64,000 bases of DNA from Streptomyces sp. ICC1 (GTDB lineage Bacteria; Actinomycetota; Actinomycetes; Streptomycetales; Streptomycetaceae): assembly GCF_003287935.1 (NCBI RefSeq), contig NZ_CP030287.1, positions 496,001 through 560,000 of the forward strand. The letters run 5' to 3'. Both the position numbers and the translations under genes were made by a program. The notes beneath the pieces were generated by a model, which worked only from the letters and a program-made list of their open reading frames with translations, was not told where the DNA came from and searched no databases. Positions 55,876 to 64,000 of this stretch are shown here, in pieces (the first letter of the stretch is position 1; every line of letters begins with the position of its first letter).

Positions 55876-57318
55876 ATGACCACCTTCGTGGACCGCGTCG
55901 AGCTGCACGTCGCCGCGGGTAACGGGGGCCACGGCTGCGCCTCCGTTCACCGGGAGAAGTTCAAGCCGCTCGGCGGCCCCGATGGCGGCAACGGCGGCCG
56001 TGGCGGCGACGTCATCCTGGTGGTGGAGCAGGCTGTCACCACCCTGCTGGACTACCACCACAGCCCCCACCGCAAGGCCACCAGCGGCAAGCCCGGCGAG
56101 GGCGGCAACCGCTCCGGCAAGGACGGCCAGGACCTGGTCCTGCCCGTGCCGGACGGCACCGTCGTCCTCGACAAGGAGGGCAACGTCCTCGCCGACCTCG
56201 TCGGCCAGGGCACCACCTACGTGGCCGCCGAGGGCGGCCGCGGCGGCCTCGGCAACGCCGCGCTGTCCTCCGCCCGCCGCAAGGCGCCCGGCTTCGCGCT
56301 CCTCGGCGTCCCCGGCACCGGCGGCGACGTCATCCTGGAGCTCAAGACCGTCGCCGACGTGGCGCTGGTCGGTTTCCCGAGCGCGGGCAAGTCCTCGCTG
56401 ATCTCGGTGCTCTCCGCGGCCAAGCCGAAGATCGCGGACTATCCCTTCACCACCCTCGTCCCGAACCTGGGCGTCGTCACCGCCGGCTCGACGGTCTACA
56501 CGATCGCCGACGTCCCGGGCCTCATCCCGGGCGCCAGCCAGGGCAAGGGCCTCGGCCTGGAGTTCCTGCGCCACGTCGAGCGCTGCTCGATCCTCGTGCA
56601 CGTCCTGGACACCGCCACCCTGGAGTCCGACCGCGACCCGGTCGCCGACCTCGACGCCATCGAGGAAGAGCTCCGGCTCTACGGTGCCGGCCTGGAGAAG
56701 CGCCCGCGGCTCGTCGTCCTGAACAAGGTCGACATCCCGGACGGCCAGGAGCTCGCCGACATGGTCCGCCCGGACCTGGAGGCCCGCGGCTACAAGGTCT
56801 TCGAGGTCTCCGCGCTCTCGCGCACGGGTCTCAAGGAGCTGTCCTTCTTCCTCGCCGAGGTCATCGCGAAGTCCCGCGCCCGCAAGCCGAAGGAGGAGGC
56901 GACCCGTATCGTCATCCGCCCGAAGGCCGTGGACGACAGCGGCTTCACCATCACCTACGACGAGGTCGAGGACGTCTACCGGGTGCGCGGCGAGAAGCCG
57001 GAGCGCTGGGTCCGCCAGACCGACTTCAACATCGACGAGGCCGTCGGCTACCTCGCGGACCGTCTCAACCGCCTCGGTGTCGAGGAGGCGCTGCGCAAGG
57101 CCGGTGCCCGTGCCGGCGACGGCGTCGCCATCGGGTCCGACGAGAACGCGGTCGTCTTCGACTGGGAGCCGACCATGATGGCCGGCGCCGAGATGCTGGG
57201 CCGCCGCGGTGAGGACCACCGCCTCGAGGCGCCGCGTCCGGCCACCACGCGCCGCAAGGAGAAGGAAGCCGAGCGGGACACCGCGCAGAAGGAGTACGAC
57301 GAGTTCCGTCCCTTCTGA
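55876..57318 (+). CDS. obgE: GTPase Obg/CgtA
   Basis: 480 residues. The glycine-rich Obg fold occupies 1-158 ([14 protein letters not shown]). The G domain has G1 [10 protein letters not shown]3 DVPGLIPGA and G4 NKVD. A C-terminal OCT domain (about 345-425) and an acidic tail follow. It acts in ribosome assembly and in Streptomyces development. ATG 55876 follows GGAGG. Confidence 0.97.
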   Translation: MTTFVDRVELHVAAGNGGHGCASVHREKFKPLGGPDGGNGGRGGDVILVVEQAVTTLLDYHHSPHRKATSGKPGEGGNRSGKDGQDLVLPVPDGTVVLDKEGNVLADLVGQGTTYVAAEGGRGGLGNAALSSARRKAPGFALLGVPGTGGDVILELKTVADVALVGFPSAGKSSLISVLSAAKPKIADYPFTTLVPNLGVVTAGSTVYTIADVPGLIPGASQGKGLGLEFLRHVERCSILVHVLDTATLESDRDPVADLDAIEEELRLYGAGLEKRPRLVVLNKVDIPDGQELADMVRPDLEARGYKVFEVSALSRTGLKELSFFLAEVIAKSRARKPKEEATRIVIRPKAVDDSGFTITYDEVEDVYRVRGEKPERWVRQTDFNIDEAVGYLADRLNRLGVEEALRKAGARAGDGVAIGSDENAVVFDWEPTMMAGAEMLGRRGEDHRLEAPRPATTRRKEKEAERDTAQKEYDEFRPF

Positions 57319-57445
57319 TCGGTCCCCGTCGGGATCCGGGCCGTGCTCACGGTCCGGATCCCGTCGGCCCGCGGGATTCCGCTTCCCGCCCCTTCCGTGG
57401 GGTGATCTTGAAGCTGTGTTTACCCGGGTGGCCTAGGATCCACGG

Positions 57446-59068
57446 GTGACGAGCACCCAAACCCCCACAGTCTCCGTCGTGGTGATCGCGTACAACGACG
57501 CCAGGCTGGTGGGCGAGGCCGTTTCCTCGGCCCTCGCCCAGGGTCCGGTTGTCGCCGAAGTGATCGCGGTCGACGATGCCTCAGCCGACGGCACCGCGCA
57601 GGTGCTGGACGAGCTGGCAGCCCGCCACCCCCGCCTGAAGGTCGTGCGCCGCACGGAGAACAGCGGGGGCTGCGGCACCCCGCGCAATGACGGGATCGCT
57701 GCCGCGAGCGCCCCGTACGTCCTGTTCCTGGACAGTGACGACGTCCTGCCCCCGGGTGCGGTCGACGCACTGGTGCGCGCCGCCGGGGAGCACCGGGCGC
57801 CGGTCACCGTCGGCGCCTGTGTGCGCAGGGAGCTGCCCGAGGGCCGCGACGTGCCCTGGGTGCCCGGCCTGTACACCCCGGGCGAGGTCATCGAGACCCC
57901 CGCCGACCGGCCGGAGCTGGTCCGCGACACCCTCTGCGTCAACAAGCTGTACGACCGGGCGTTCCTGGACGAGCACGGGATCCGCTTCCCCGACGGCCGG
58001 TTCGTCTACGAGGACTTCGTCTTCACCGCCCGCGTGCTCGCCGCCGCCCCGCGCATCGCGGTGATCGGCGACCTCGTCTACGTGTGGCACGTGCGCCGCG
58101 ACGCCGCCCGGGTGTCGATCTCCCTGGACCGCAAGGACGTCGGCAACTGGCGGGCCCGTGTGGAGGCCCACCGCACGGCCTCCCGCGTCATCACCGGGTC
58201 CTCGCCCCTGCTGGGCCGCGCCTGCCAGGTCAAATTCCTCGAGTACGACCTGCGCATGTACCTGCGCGAGCTCGGCAAGGACCCCGAGTACCAGTCCGCC
58301 TGGTGGCGGCTGACCCGCGATTACCTCGCCGGTTTCGCCGACGCCGACATCGAGGCCGCCGGTGCACACGCGCGCTGGATCGTACGGGTGCTGCGCGCCA
58401 CCGAGGCCCCGCCCGCACCCGACGACCTCCTCCGCCTCACCCGCTTCGCGGCCGACCCGCCCCGGCTGCTTCCCCCGTACGCGACCGGCGCCGACGGGAC
58501 ACCGGTGTGGAGCGGGACCCTGCCGGTGGAGCTGGACGGGCTGGACGGGCTCGCGACCAGCGAGCTCCCCGTCACCGTCGACGCCGAGCCGAGCGGCTAC
58601 GCCGGGATCCGGCTGCGCGTGCACGACTTCTACGGACGCCTCGCCGCGGCCGGCCCGCGCACCGTCCAGCTGCGCTTCCTGCCCCGGGGCGACCCCGGCA
58701 AGCCGCTGGTCTCCGAGCCGGTCGCGCTGACCCCCTCGGCGGACGGCGGCCACTGGACCGCGGAGCTGCCCTTCCGGCTGACCACGCTGGCCGCCCTCGG
58801 GCGCGGCGAGGGCCGGCGCGGGATGCAGGCCTGGGACGTGAAGGTGGGCGTGGAGTGCGCCGACGGGAGCTCCCTGCTCACCTCCCCGCGCCCCCTGGGC
58901 AGCCTGCTGCACCGGCGGATGCTGCCCAGCAGCCGGTACGGTGTGCTGTTGGCCCAGCCTTACCGCACGGCCGGCGGATCGCTGGCGCTGCGGCTCGCGC
59001 CGGGTGCCGCGGGAGTCGCGAGCCTCGCGCGCAGTCGCATGTACCGGGTCCGCAGGAGGGTCCGCTAG
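57446..59068 (+). CDS. family 2 glycosyltransferase (wall glycopolymer locus)
   Basis: 540 residues. The GT-A fold occupies about 1-230: VSVVVIAYND, the nucleotide-binding DDASADGT and the metal-binding DSDD in LFLDSDDVLPPG. The C-terminal ~250 residues form a beta-rich domain seen in teichoic-acid-type transferases, similar in layout to the middle part of the gene at 61478. No membrane helix is visible. GTG 57446 lies 6 nt after TAGGAT, without a ribosome site, so it is probably leaderless. Neighbours (galE and a CDP-glycerol transferase) point to polyol-phosphate wall polymer synthesis. Confidence 0.88.
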   Translation: MTSTQTPTVSVVVIAYNDARLVGEAVSSALAQGPVVAEVIAVDDASADGTAQVLDELAARHPRLKVVRRTENSGGCGTPRNDGIAAASAPYVLFLDSDDVLPPGAVDALVRAAGEHRAPVTVGACVRRELPEGRDVPWVPGLYTPGEVIETPADRPELVRDTLCVNKLYDRAFLDEHGIRFPDGRFVYEDFVFTARVLAAAPRIAVIGDLVYVWHVRRDAARVSISLDRKDVGNWRARVEAHRTASRVITGSSPLLGRACQVKFLEYDLRMYLRELGKDPEYQSAWWRLTRDYLAGFADADIEAAGAHARWIVRVLRATEAPPAPDDLLRLTRFAADPPRLLPPYATGADGTPVWSGTLPVELDGLDGLATSELPVTVDAEPSGYAGIRLRVHDFYGRLAAAGPRTVQLRFLPRGDPGKPLVSEPVALTPSADGGHWTAELPFRLTTLAALGRGEGRRGMQAWDVKVGVECADGSSLLTSPRPLGSLLHRRMLPSSRYGVLLAQPYRTAGGSLALRLAPGAAGVASLARSRMYRVRRRVR

Positions 59069-59160
59069 GTCCAAGGCCCGGCCGCGGCCGACTGCGGACG
59101 ACTGCGGCCGGTCGCGGTCCGCCGCGGCAAGAGACACGACAGAGAACTAAGGAGTTACGC

Positions 59161-60150
59161 ATGACGTTCCTGATCACTGGTGGTGCCGGTTACATCGGGG
59201 CGCACGTCGTCCGCGCGATGCTGCTCGCGGGCGAGGAGGTCGTGGTGGTCGACGACCTCTCCACGGGCAACGCCGACCGCGTCCCGGAAGGCGTACCGCT
59301 GGTGGTCGGTTCCGTGCTGGACCGGCAGGTCCTGGACGAGACCTTCGCCCGGTACGAGATCACCGGCGTGGTCCACCTCGCGGGCAAGAAGCAGGTCGGC
59401 GAGTCCGTCGAGAAGCCGCTGCACTACTACCACGAGAACGTGCACGGCCTCACGGTCCTGCTCGGGGCCGTGGCCGCCGCCGGCGTCCGCAACTTCCTCT
59501 TCTCCTCCTCCGCGTCCGTGTACGGGATGCCCGACGTCGACCTCGTCACCGAGGACACCCCCTGCCTGCCGCTGAGCCCGTACGGCGAGACGAAGCTGGC
59601 CGGCGAGTGGCTGGTCCGCGCCGCGGGCAAGGCCCACGGGATCTCCACCGCCTGCCTGCGCTACTTCAACGTGGCGGGCGCCGCCACCCCGCAGCTCGCC
59701 GACACCGGGGTCTTCAACCTGGTCCCGATGATCTTCGAGCGCTTCGACAAGGGCGAGGGCGCCCGGATCTTCGGCGACGACTACCCGACCCCGGACGGCA
59801 CCTGCATCCGCGACTACATCCACGTCGCGGACCTCGCGGAGGCCCACGTCGTGGCGGCCCGCAAGCTCGTCGAGTGGGGCGCGCAGGGCGAGTACAAGGA
59901 CCTGACGGTCAACATCGGCCGCGGCGAGGGCGTTTCCGTCCGCGAGATGGTCGAGATCGTGAACGAGACCACCGGGCACACCGATGCCGCCTACGCGCCC
60001 GCGGTCTCCCCGCGGCGGGCCGGCGACCCGGCGAAGGTCGTCGCCTCCGCCGACCGGATCACGGCCGAGCTGGGCTGGAAGGCCCGCCACGACGTGCGCG
60101 AGATGATCACCTCGGCCTGGGAGGGCTGGGAGGCCCGCACCAAGGCCTGA
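59161..60150 (+). CDS. galE: UDP-glucose 4-epimerase (extended SDR)
   Basis: 329 residues. It has the N-terminal NAD-binding GGAGYIG, catalytic Ser in SSSASVYG, YGETK (Tyr-x-x-x-Lys) and the sugar-binding RYFNVAGA. It interconverts UDP-glucose and UDP-galactose and likely supplies galactose to the neighbouring glycopolymer genes. AAGGAG lies 8 nt before ATG 59161. A paralogue involved in galactose catabolism may exist elsewhere. Confidence 0.92.
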   Translation: MTFLITGGAGYIGAHVVRAMLLAGEEVVVVDDLSTGNADRVPEGVPLVVGSVLDRQVLDETFARYEITGVVHLAGKKQVGESVEKPLHYYHENVHGLTVLLGAVAAAGVRNFLFSSSASVYGMPDVDLVTEDTPCLPLSPYGETKLAGEWLVRAAGKAHGISTACLRYFNVAGAATPQLADTGVFNLVPMIFERFDKGEGARIFGDDYPTPDGTCIRDYIHVADLAEAHVVAARKLVEWGAQGEYKDLTVNIGRGEGVSVREMVEIVNETTGHTDAAYAPAVSPRRAGDPAKVVASADRITAELGWKARHDVREMITSAWEGWEARTKA

Positions 60151-60191
60151 CCCGCCGAGGCGGGCGGCGCCACCGGCGCCGCCCGCGCGGG

Positions 60192-60259
60192 CCGTCACCG
60201 CGTACGAAGCCGCCCGCCCCGGAAACGACCGGGGCGGGCGGCTTCGTACGCGGTGACGG
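60192..60259. terminator. 31-bp perfect inverted repeat
   Basis: The arms 60192-60222 and 60229-60259 are exact complements with the loop AAACGA. It lies between the convergent galE and GT4 genes. Confidence 0.92.
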
Positions 60260-60275
60260 GACCAGCCCGTCGGGA

Positions 60276-61481
60276 TCAGCGCTCCAGGAAGGAGAACAGC
60301 CCTTCCCACCGGTCGGTGATCTCGGCGCTGGAATAGCGCTGCACGTGGCGGAAGGCGGTGTCGCCGAGCCGGTCGCGCAGTTCGCGGTCGGACATCAGCA
60401 GGTTCAGCTGCCCGGCGAGCTCCATCGTGTTGCCGAGCCGGGCCAGCAGCCCGTCCTCGCCGTGCTCCACGATTTCCCGCACGCCCGGCGCGCAGTCGAA
60501 GGCGGCCACCGGTACGCCCGCCGCCATCGCCTCCAGCAGCGTGATCGGGAACCCCTCGGCGCGCGAGGCCTGCGCGAAGACGGAGGCCCCGCGCAGCGCG
60601 CCCAGCACGTCGTCGGTGCTGCCCATCCATTCCACGGAGTCCTCGACTCCGAGCTCGGCGGCGTGCGCCCGCAGCACGGGCTCCTCCACGCCGGCCCCGT
60701 AGATCCGCAGGATCCAGCCGGGGTGCTGCGGCGCCGCGTCCGCCCACGCGTCGAGCAGCAGGTCCACGCCCTTCTCGAAGGCGAGGCGGCCGACGCTCGC
60801 CACGACCTTCTCGGTGCGCGGCGCGGGGGAGTCGGGCATGAACGGCAGCGGGTTCGGCATGCTGGCGACGTTCTCCATGCCCGCCCGGATCCAGAGGTCC
60901 GCGTCCTCGGGGGTCAGCACGAGCATCCGGTCGACGTCCGCGTAGAGGCGGCGGACCCGCTGTCCCCGGGTGGACTTCTGGCTGGCCTCGAAAGACTCGT
61001 GGCTCATGCCGATGACGGTGAACCCCTTGGTGTCGGCGAGGGCCACCCACTCCATCGCCCAGACCTGGGTCACGATCAGGACGCCCCCGGGACGGGCCGC
61101 GCGCAGCAGCTCGTTCAGCTGCTCCGCCTTGGCCCGCATCTTCGCCCGGCGGACCGACTGGCGGCGCCGCTCGGGCGCGTTGAGGCGGCCCTTGATGCCG
61201 TGCAGCCGGCGCGCCGCGGGGGGCGCCGCGTCGTACAGCGTGGTCGTCGCGTACGGCAGTTCGGCGGGCAGCTTCTGCCGGATCTCCTCGGCGACGGGGG
61301 CGATACCCACCACGTGCACCCGGTGCCCGCGCTCGCTGAACAGCCGGGCCATCTGGTGCGACCAGGTCGTCACGCCGCCGAGCTCGTCGACGCTGTTGGA
61401 GACGAGGAAGATGTCCCGTCCGCCGACGGGGCCCTGTTCCGCGGCCTGGATGGCCTGCCCGGAGGCGGTCCGTGTGCTCAC
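60276..61481 (-). CDS. family 4 (GT-B) glycosyltransferase
   Basis: 401 residues. The N-terminal Rossmann-like half begins DIFLVSNSVDELGGVTTWSHQMA. The C-terminal half has the E-x7-E donor-binding motif in SRAEGFPITLLEAMAAGVPV. It is typical of retaining GT4 enzymes building polysaccharides or teichoic acids. The start is GTG 61481, overlapping the upstream gene's stop by 4 bp (GTGA), so they are translationally coupled. Confidence 0.92.
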   Translation of the reverse strand: MSTRTASGQAIQAAEQGPVGGRDIFLVSNSVDELGGVTTWSHQMARLFSERGHRVHVVGIAPVAEEIRQKLPAELPYATTTLYDAAPPAARRLHGIKGRLNAPERRRQSVRRAKMRAKAEQLNELLRAARPGGVLIVTQVWAMEWVALADTKGFTVIGMSHESFEASQKSTRGQRVRRLYADVDRMLVLTPEDADLWIRAGMENVASMPNPLPFMPDSPAPRTEKVVASVGRLAFEKGVDLLLDAWADAAPQHPGWILRIYGAGVEEPVLRAHAAELGVEDSVEWMGSTDDVLGALRGASVFAQASRAEGFPITLLEAMAAGVPVAAFDCAPGVREIVEHGEDGLLARLGNTMELAGQLNLLMSDRELRDRLGDTAFRHVQRYSSAEITDRWEGLFSFLER

Positions 61482-64000
61482 TTGCCGCTCCTGGTGAAGA
61501 ACTTCTCGACGATCCGGGCGGCCGCGTCCCCGCGGTCGTACTCGCCGAACTCGGTGAGGAAGCGCTGGCGCGCCTCGGCGTACTTGGCGTCCGCCTCGTC
61601 GAACGCGGCGAGGGCCTGCAGCAGTTCGTCCGCCGTGGCCACGACCGGGCCCGGGGCCTTCTCCTTCAGGTCGAAGTAGGTGCCGCGGATGTCGTTCGCG
61701 TACTTCTCGTAGTCGTAGGCGAAGAACAGCATCGGCCGGTCCAGGACCGCGTAGTCGAACATCACGGACGAGTAGTCGGTGATCAGCCCGTCGGCGAGGG
61801 CGAGCAGCGGCGTGATGTCGTGGTGCTTGGACACGTCGATGACCCGGCCGGCGACGGACGGCGGCAGCGTGACGCTGTTGAGGTAGTGGGTGCGCACCAG
61901 CAGCGTGAAGCGGTCGCCGAGCCGGTCGGCGAACTCCTCCACGTCGAAGGGGAACTCGAACCCCTCGACCGCGCCGTCCGCGTTCGCCCGGAAGGTGGGC
62001 GCGTACAGCAGCACCTTCTTCTCCGGGTCGATCCCGAACTCGCCGGCCAGCGGCCCGCGCACCCGCTCGCCGCTGTGCGCCTCGGAGCGGTGCGCCGCGA
62101 CCAGGGCGTCGTTGCGCGGGTAGCCCGTGCGCAGCAGCACCTCGTCGCGCAGCCGGAAGCCCTTGGCGAGAGTGCGCGCGTCGTGCTCGGAGCGGATCAG
62201 GAAGTGGTCGAAGCGGTCGACGGCCGCCTGGAAGCGGCGCTGGCCGGCCCGGTCCTGGGCCTTGGTGCGGGGCTCGTGGAAGCCCATCCGCTTGAGCGCG
62301 GAGCCGTGCCAGGTCTGGATGTACGTGGTCCCCGGGCGCTTGGTCAGCGCCAGCGGGAAGCCCTGGTTGTCGACCCAGTACTCGGCCTGGGCCAGGGCGC
62401 GCAGGTACGGCCAGCTCCAGCGCCGCACCAGGGTGGCGCCCTTGGGGAAGCCCGTGGGCTTGCCGCCCGCGTACGACCAGATCGCCTCGAAGGGCACGCC
62501 CTGGCGCACCATCTCCTCGTAGATCGCCTTCGGGCTGTCGCTGTACTGCTTGCCCATGTGGCTCTCGAAGACGACGGTGCCCTTCTTGACCGGCAGCTTC
62601 GAGAAGACCTCGTGGTAGACCTTGACCTTCTGCTCGCCCGAGCCGAGGTTGCGGCGGGTCCGCAGTGCCTTGCGCAGACCCCGCTTGACCAGGCCGGCGG
62701 CCTTGCCGTGCATCGCGCTGTTGATCAGCGTCTGAGTGCGCACGGCCGCGGCGCCCTCGGCGGTCAGGACGTAGGAGAGGTTGCCCTTTTTGGTCACCTC
62801 GGGCTCGAAGCGGTCGGAGACCAGCCGGGTCAGGCGGGGGCGCACGCGCAGCCGGGCCGCCTTCTCCAGATCGACGCCGCCGACGGAGACGCGGGTGGTC
62901 AGCCGGGAGCCGCCGGCCGTCAACTTCAGGCGTACGTCCCAGACGGCGTCGATGATGCCGAAGGGGCGGACGGTGCTCCCGATGTCGGCCGTGACGTTCC
63001 ACTCGATCGTGTCACCGGCGTGGCGCACGGTTGACACCGGGAAGCTGAAGGAGCGGACCCCGATCTGCCGGCGGGCTCGGAATTCGAGCGAGGCCTTCAG
63101 TTCCGCTTCGGGACGGATGCGGCCCAGCGGGTTCACGACGGCGCCCGACAGCGTGACGGTGCCGCGGCCGTCGTCCTCGTACGAGGTGAGGCGGTTGCCC
63201 AGGGCGAGGGAGGTGAGCGCCGTGGTGGCGAAGCCCTGGTCGGTGACGTCCAGTATCCGCCGGCCCTCGGCGTCGTCGAGATGGGCGGCGCACCAGTAGA
63301 CGCGGCCGTCGCGCTCGGCGAGCGGGGAGGTGAGCCGGCCCTTGTTGGTCATGGCGTCGGCGGCCGGGAGGAGGTTGTCCCAGTCCTGCTTGCCCAGCAG
63401 GTAGGCGCAGATGGCCTGGAGGTTCGTGACGTGCTCGTACGCGGCCGGGTCGATGCCGGCCAGGTAGCCGTTGGCGAGCCGGGCGAACTCCTGGCGGTAG
63501 GCGTCACCGAGCAGGGGCAGGTCCCGCAGGTGCAGCACCAGGTCGTGCTTGAGGAACTTGGCGTCCTTCGCGGACTTGATCTCGGTGTGGCCCTTGGCGG
63601 CCAGCAGCTCGTCGACGCGGCGGTGGATCTCCATCCGGTGGACGAAGTTCTCGATCTCGTGGCGCCGGTTGCTGATCGACTTCGCAGCGGCCTTCTCGAT
63701 CACGTTCCAGAAGTAGACGTGGTTCGGGATGAGCGTGATGCGGCGGGCGGCGACGTAGGCCTGGGCGGAGAAGAGCAGGTCCTCGTAGTGGATGCCGACC
63801 GGGAACTCCAGGCCCTGTTCCAGCAGGAACGCGCGCCGGTAGCACTTGTTCGTGGAGAGGGTGTCGTAAACCAGCAGGTCGGGGAACTCGGTGATCGACT
63901 CCAGCGTGCGGGTGCGCGCGTAGATCCACGGGTACCACTCGGTGGTCTTGCCCCACCGGTTGTCCAGGTGCACGCGGACGCACATGCCCGAGACCAGGTC
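61478..64000 (-). CDS. CDP-glycerol glycerophosphotransferase (TagF-like), 5' end outside window
   Basis: At least 840 residues are visible; the N-terminus lies beyond the right edge. The first ~200 visible residues look like the end of a GT2 domain (YEDLLFSAQAYVAARRI, then helical sequence). A beta-rich middle follows. The C-terminal ~370 residues are a polyglycerol-phosphate transferase domain: TWHGSALKRMGFHEPR (about 605-620 of the fragment), LYAPTFRANADG and LITDYSSVMFDYAVL. It extends polyol-phosphate wall polymers from CDP-glycerol or CDP-ribitol. It is coupled to the GT4 gene. No signal or membrane segment is seen, in keeping with peripheral membrane enzymes. Confidence 0.93.
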   Translation of the reverse strand, partial: DLVSGMCVRVHLDNRWGKTTEWYPWIYARTRTLESITEFPDLLVYDTLSTNKCYRRAFLLEQGLEFPVGIHYEDLLFSAQAYVAARRITLIPNHVYFWNVIEKAAAKSISNRRHEIENFVHRMEIHRRVDELLAAKGHTEIKSAKDAKFLKHDLVLHLRDLPLLGDAYRQEFARLANGYLAGIDPAAYEHVTNLQAICAYLLGKQDWDNLLPAADAMTNKGRLTSPLAERDGRVYWCAAHLDDAEGRRILDVTDQGFATTALTSLALGNRLTSYEDDGRGTVTLSGAVVNPLGRIRPEAELKASLEFRARRQIGVRSFSFPVSTVRHAGDTIEWNVTADIGSTVRPFGIIDAVWDVRLKLTAGGSRLTTRVSVGGVDLEKAARLRVRPRLTRLVSDRFEPEVTKKGNLSYVLTAEGAAAVRTQTLINSAMHGKAAGLVKRGLRKALRTRRNLGSGEQKVKVYHEVFSKLPVKKGTVVFESHMGKQYSDSPKAIYEEMVRQGVPFEAIWSYAGGKPTGFPKGATLVRRWSWPYLRALAQAEYWVDNQGFPLALTKRPGTTYIQTWHGSALKRMGFHEPRTKAQDRAGQRRFQAAVDRFDHFLIRSEHDARTLAKGFRLRDEVLLRTGYPRNDALVAAHRSEAHSGERVRGPLAGEFGIDPEKKVLLYAPTFRANADGAVEGFEFPFDVEEFADRLGDRFTLLVRTHYLNSVTLPPSVAGRVIDVSKHHDITPLLALADGLITDYSSVMFDYAVLDRPMLFFAYDYEKYANDIRGTYFDLKEKAPGPVVATADELLQALAAFDEADAKYAEARQRFLTEFGEYDRGDAAARIVEKFFTRSGK

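Overview
The window is chromosomal DNA of a Streptomyces or very close relative. It is very GC-rich, with GC-biased third codon positions, many GTG starts and long GC-rich hairpin terminators. Its gene blocks are core actinobacterial ones: sucCD, clpP1-clpP2-clpX, valS-folC-ndk-mreBCD-mrdA-rodA, and rne-rplU-rpmA-obgE. No phage, insertion sequence, CRISPR array or biosynthetic cluster is visible.

Left block (1-20.4 kb): a partial membrane protein, a DUF6350-type membrane protein, a large XRE/sigma-like/transmembrane fusion protein, and sucD-sucC. Next comes a two-armed cassette (6.7-14.7 kb). One arm encodes a MoxR-type AAA+ ATPase, a DUF5682 protein and a MIDAS-type VWA protein. The divergent arm encodes a SWIM zinc-finger protein and a DUF5691 protein. 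Both arms start from one shared region with two outward copies of the mycobacterial/actinobacterial LexA-independent DNA-damage promoter motif (PafBC type), so the cassette is probably damage-induced. This is the best candidate for a poorly described system. Then follow icmB, a lipase, a membrane-anchored M23 peptidase and pcrA/uvrD, whose promoter carries a similar motif.

Junction (20.4-24.2 kb): a PLP decarboxylase/HD pair, a 64-residue membrane protein, a DUF1059 gene, a tRNA-Gly(UCC) with a partial duplicate about 0.9 kb away, and tRNA-Pro(UGG). A 28-bp near-match to the Illumina Nextera transposase adapter lies at 20580-20607. As far as I recall the S. coelicolor gene order, the genes left and right of this junction lie on opposite sides of its oriC, so it may be a rearrangement breakpoint or an assembly join.

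Right block (24.4-64 kb): trigger factor and ClpP1/ClpP2/ClpX (protein quality control), a Pro/Gln-rich membrane protein, and valS. A VKOR protein, an orphan histidine kinase and a second MreB-like protein come next. They are followed by folC, a DUF4233 protein, ndk, and the spore-wall/elongation genes mreB-mreC-mreD-mrdA-rodA. Then come a CYTH-CHAD protein and a radical-SAM pair split by an unusual repetitive membrane protein. RNase E/G follows with an apparent 1-nt deletion in its N-terminal repeat region. The block ends with rplU-rpmA-obgE and a cell-wall glycopolymer locus: a GT2 glycosyltransferase, galE, a GT4 glycosyltransferase and a TagF-like CDP-glycerol transferase that runs off the window end.
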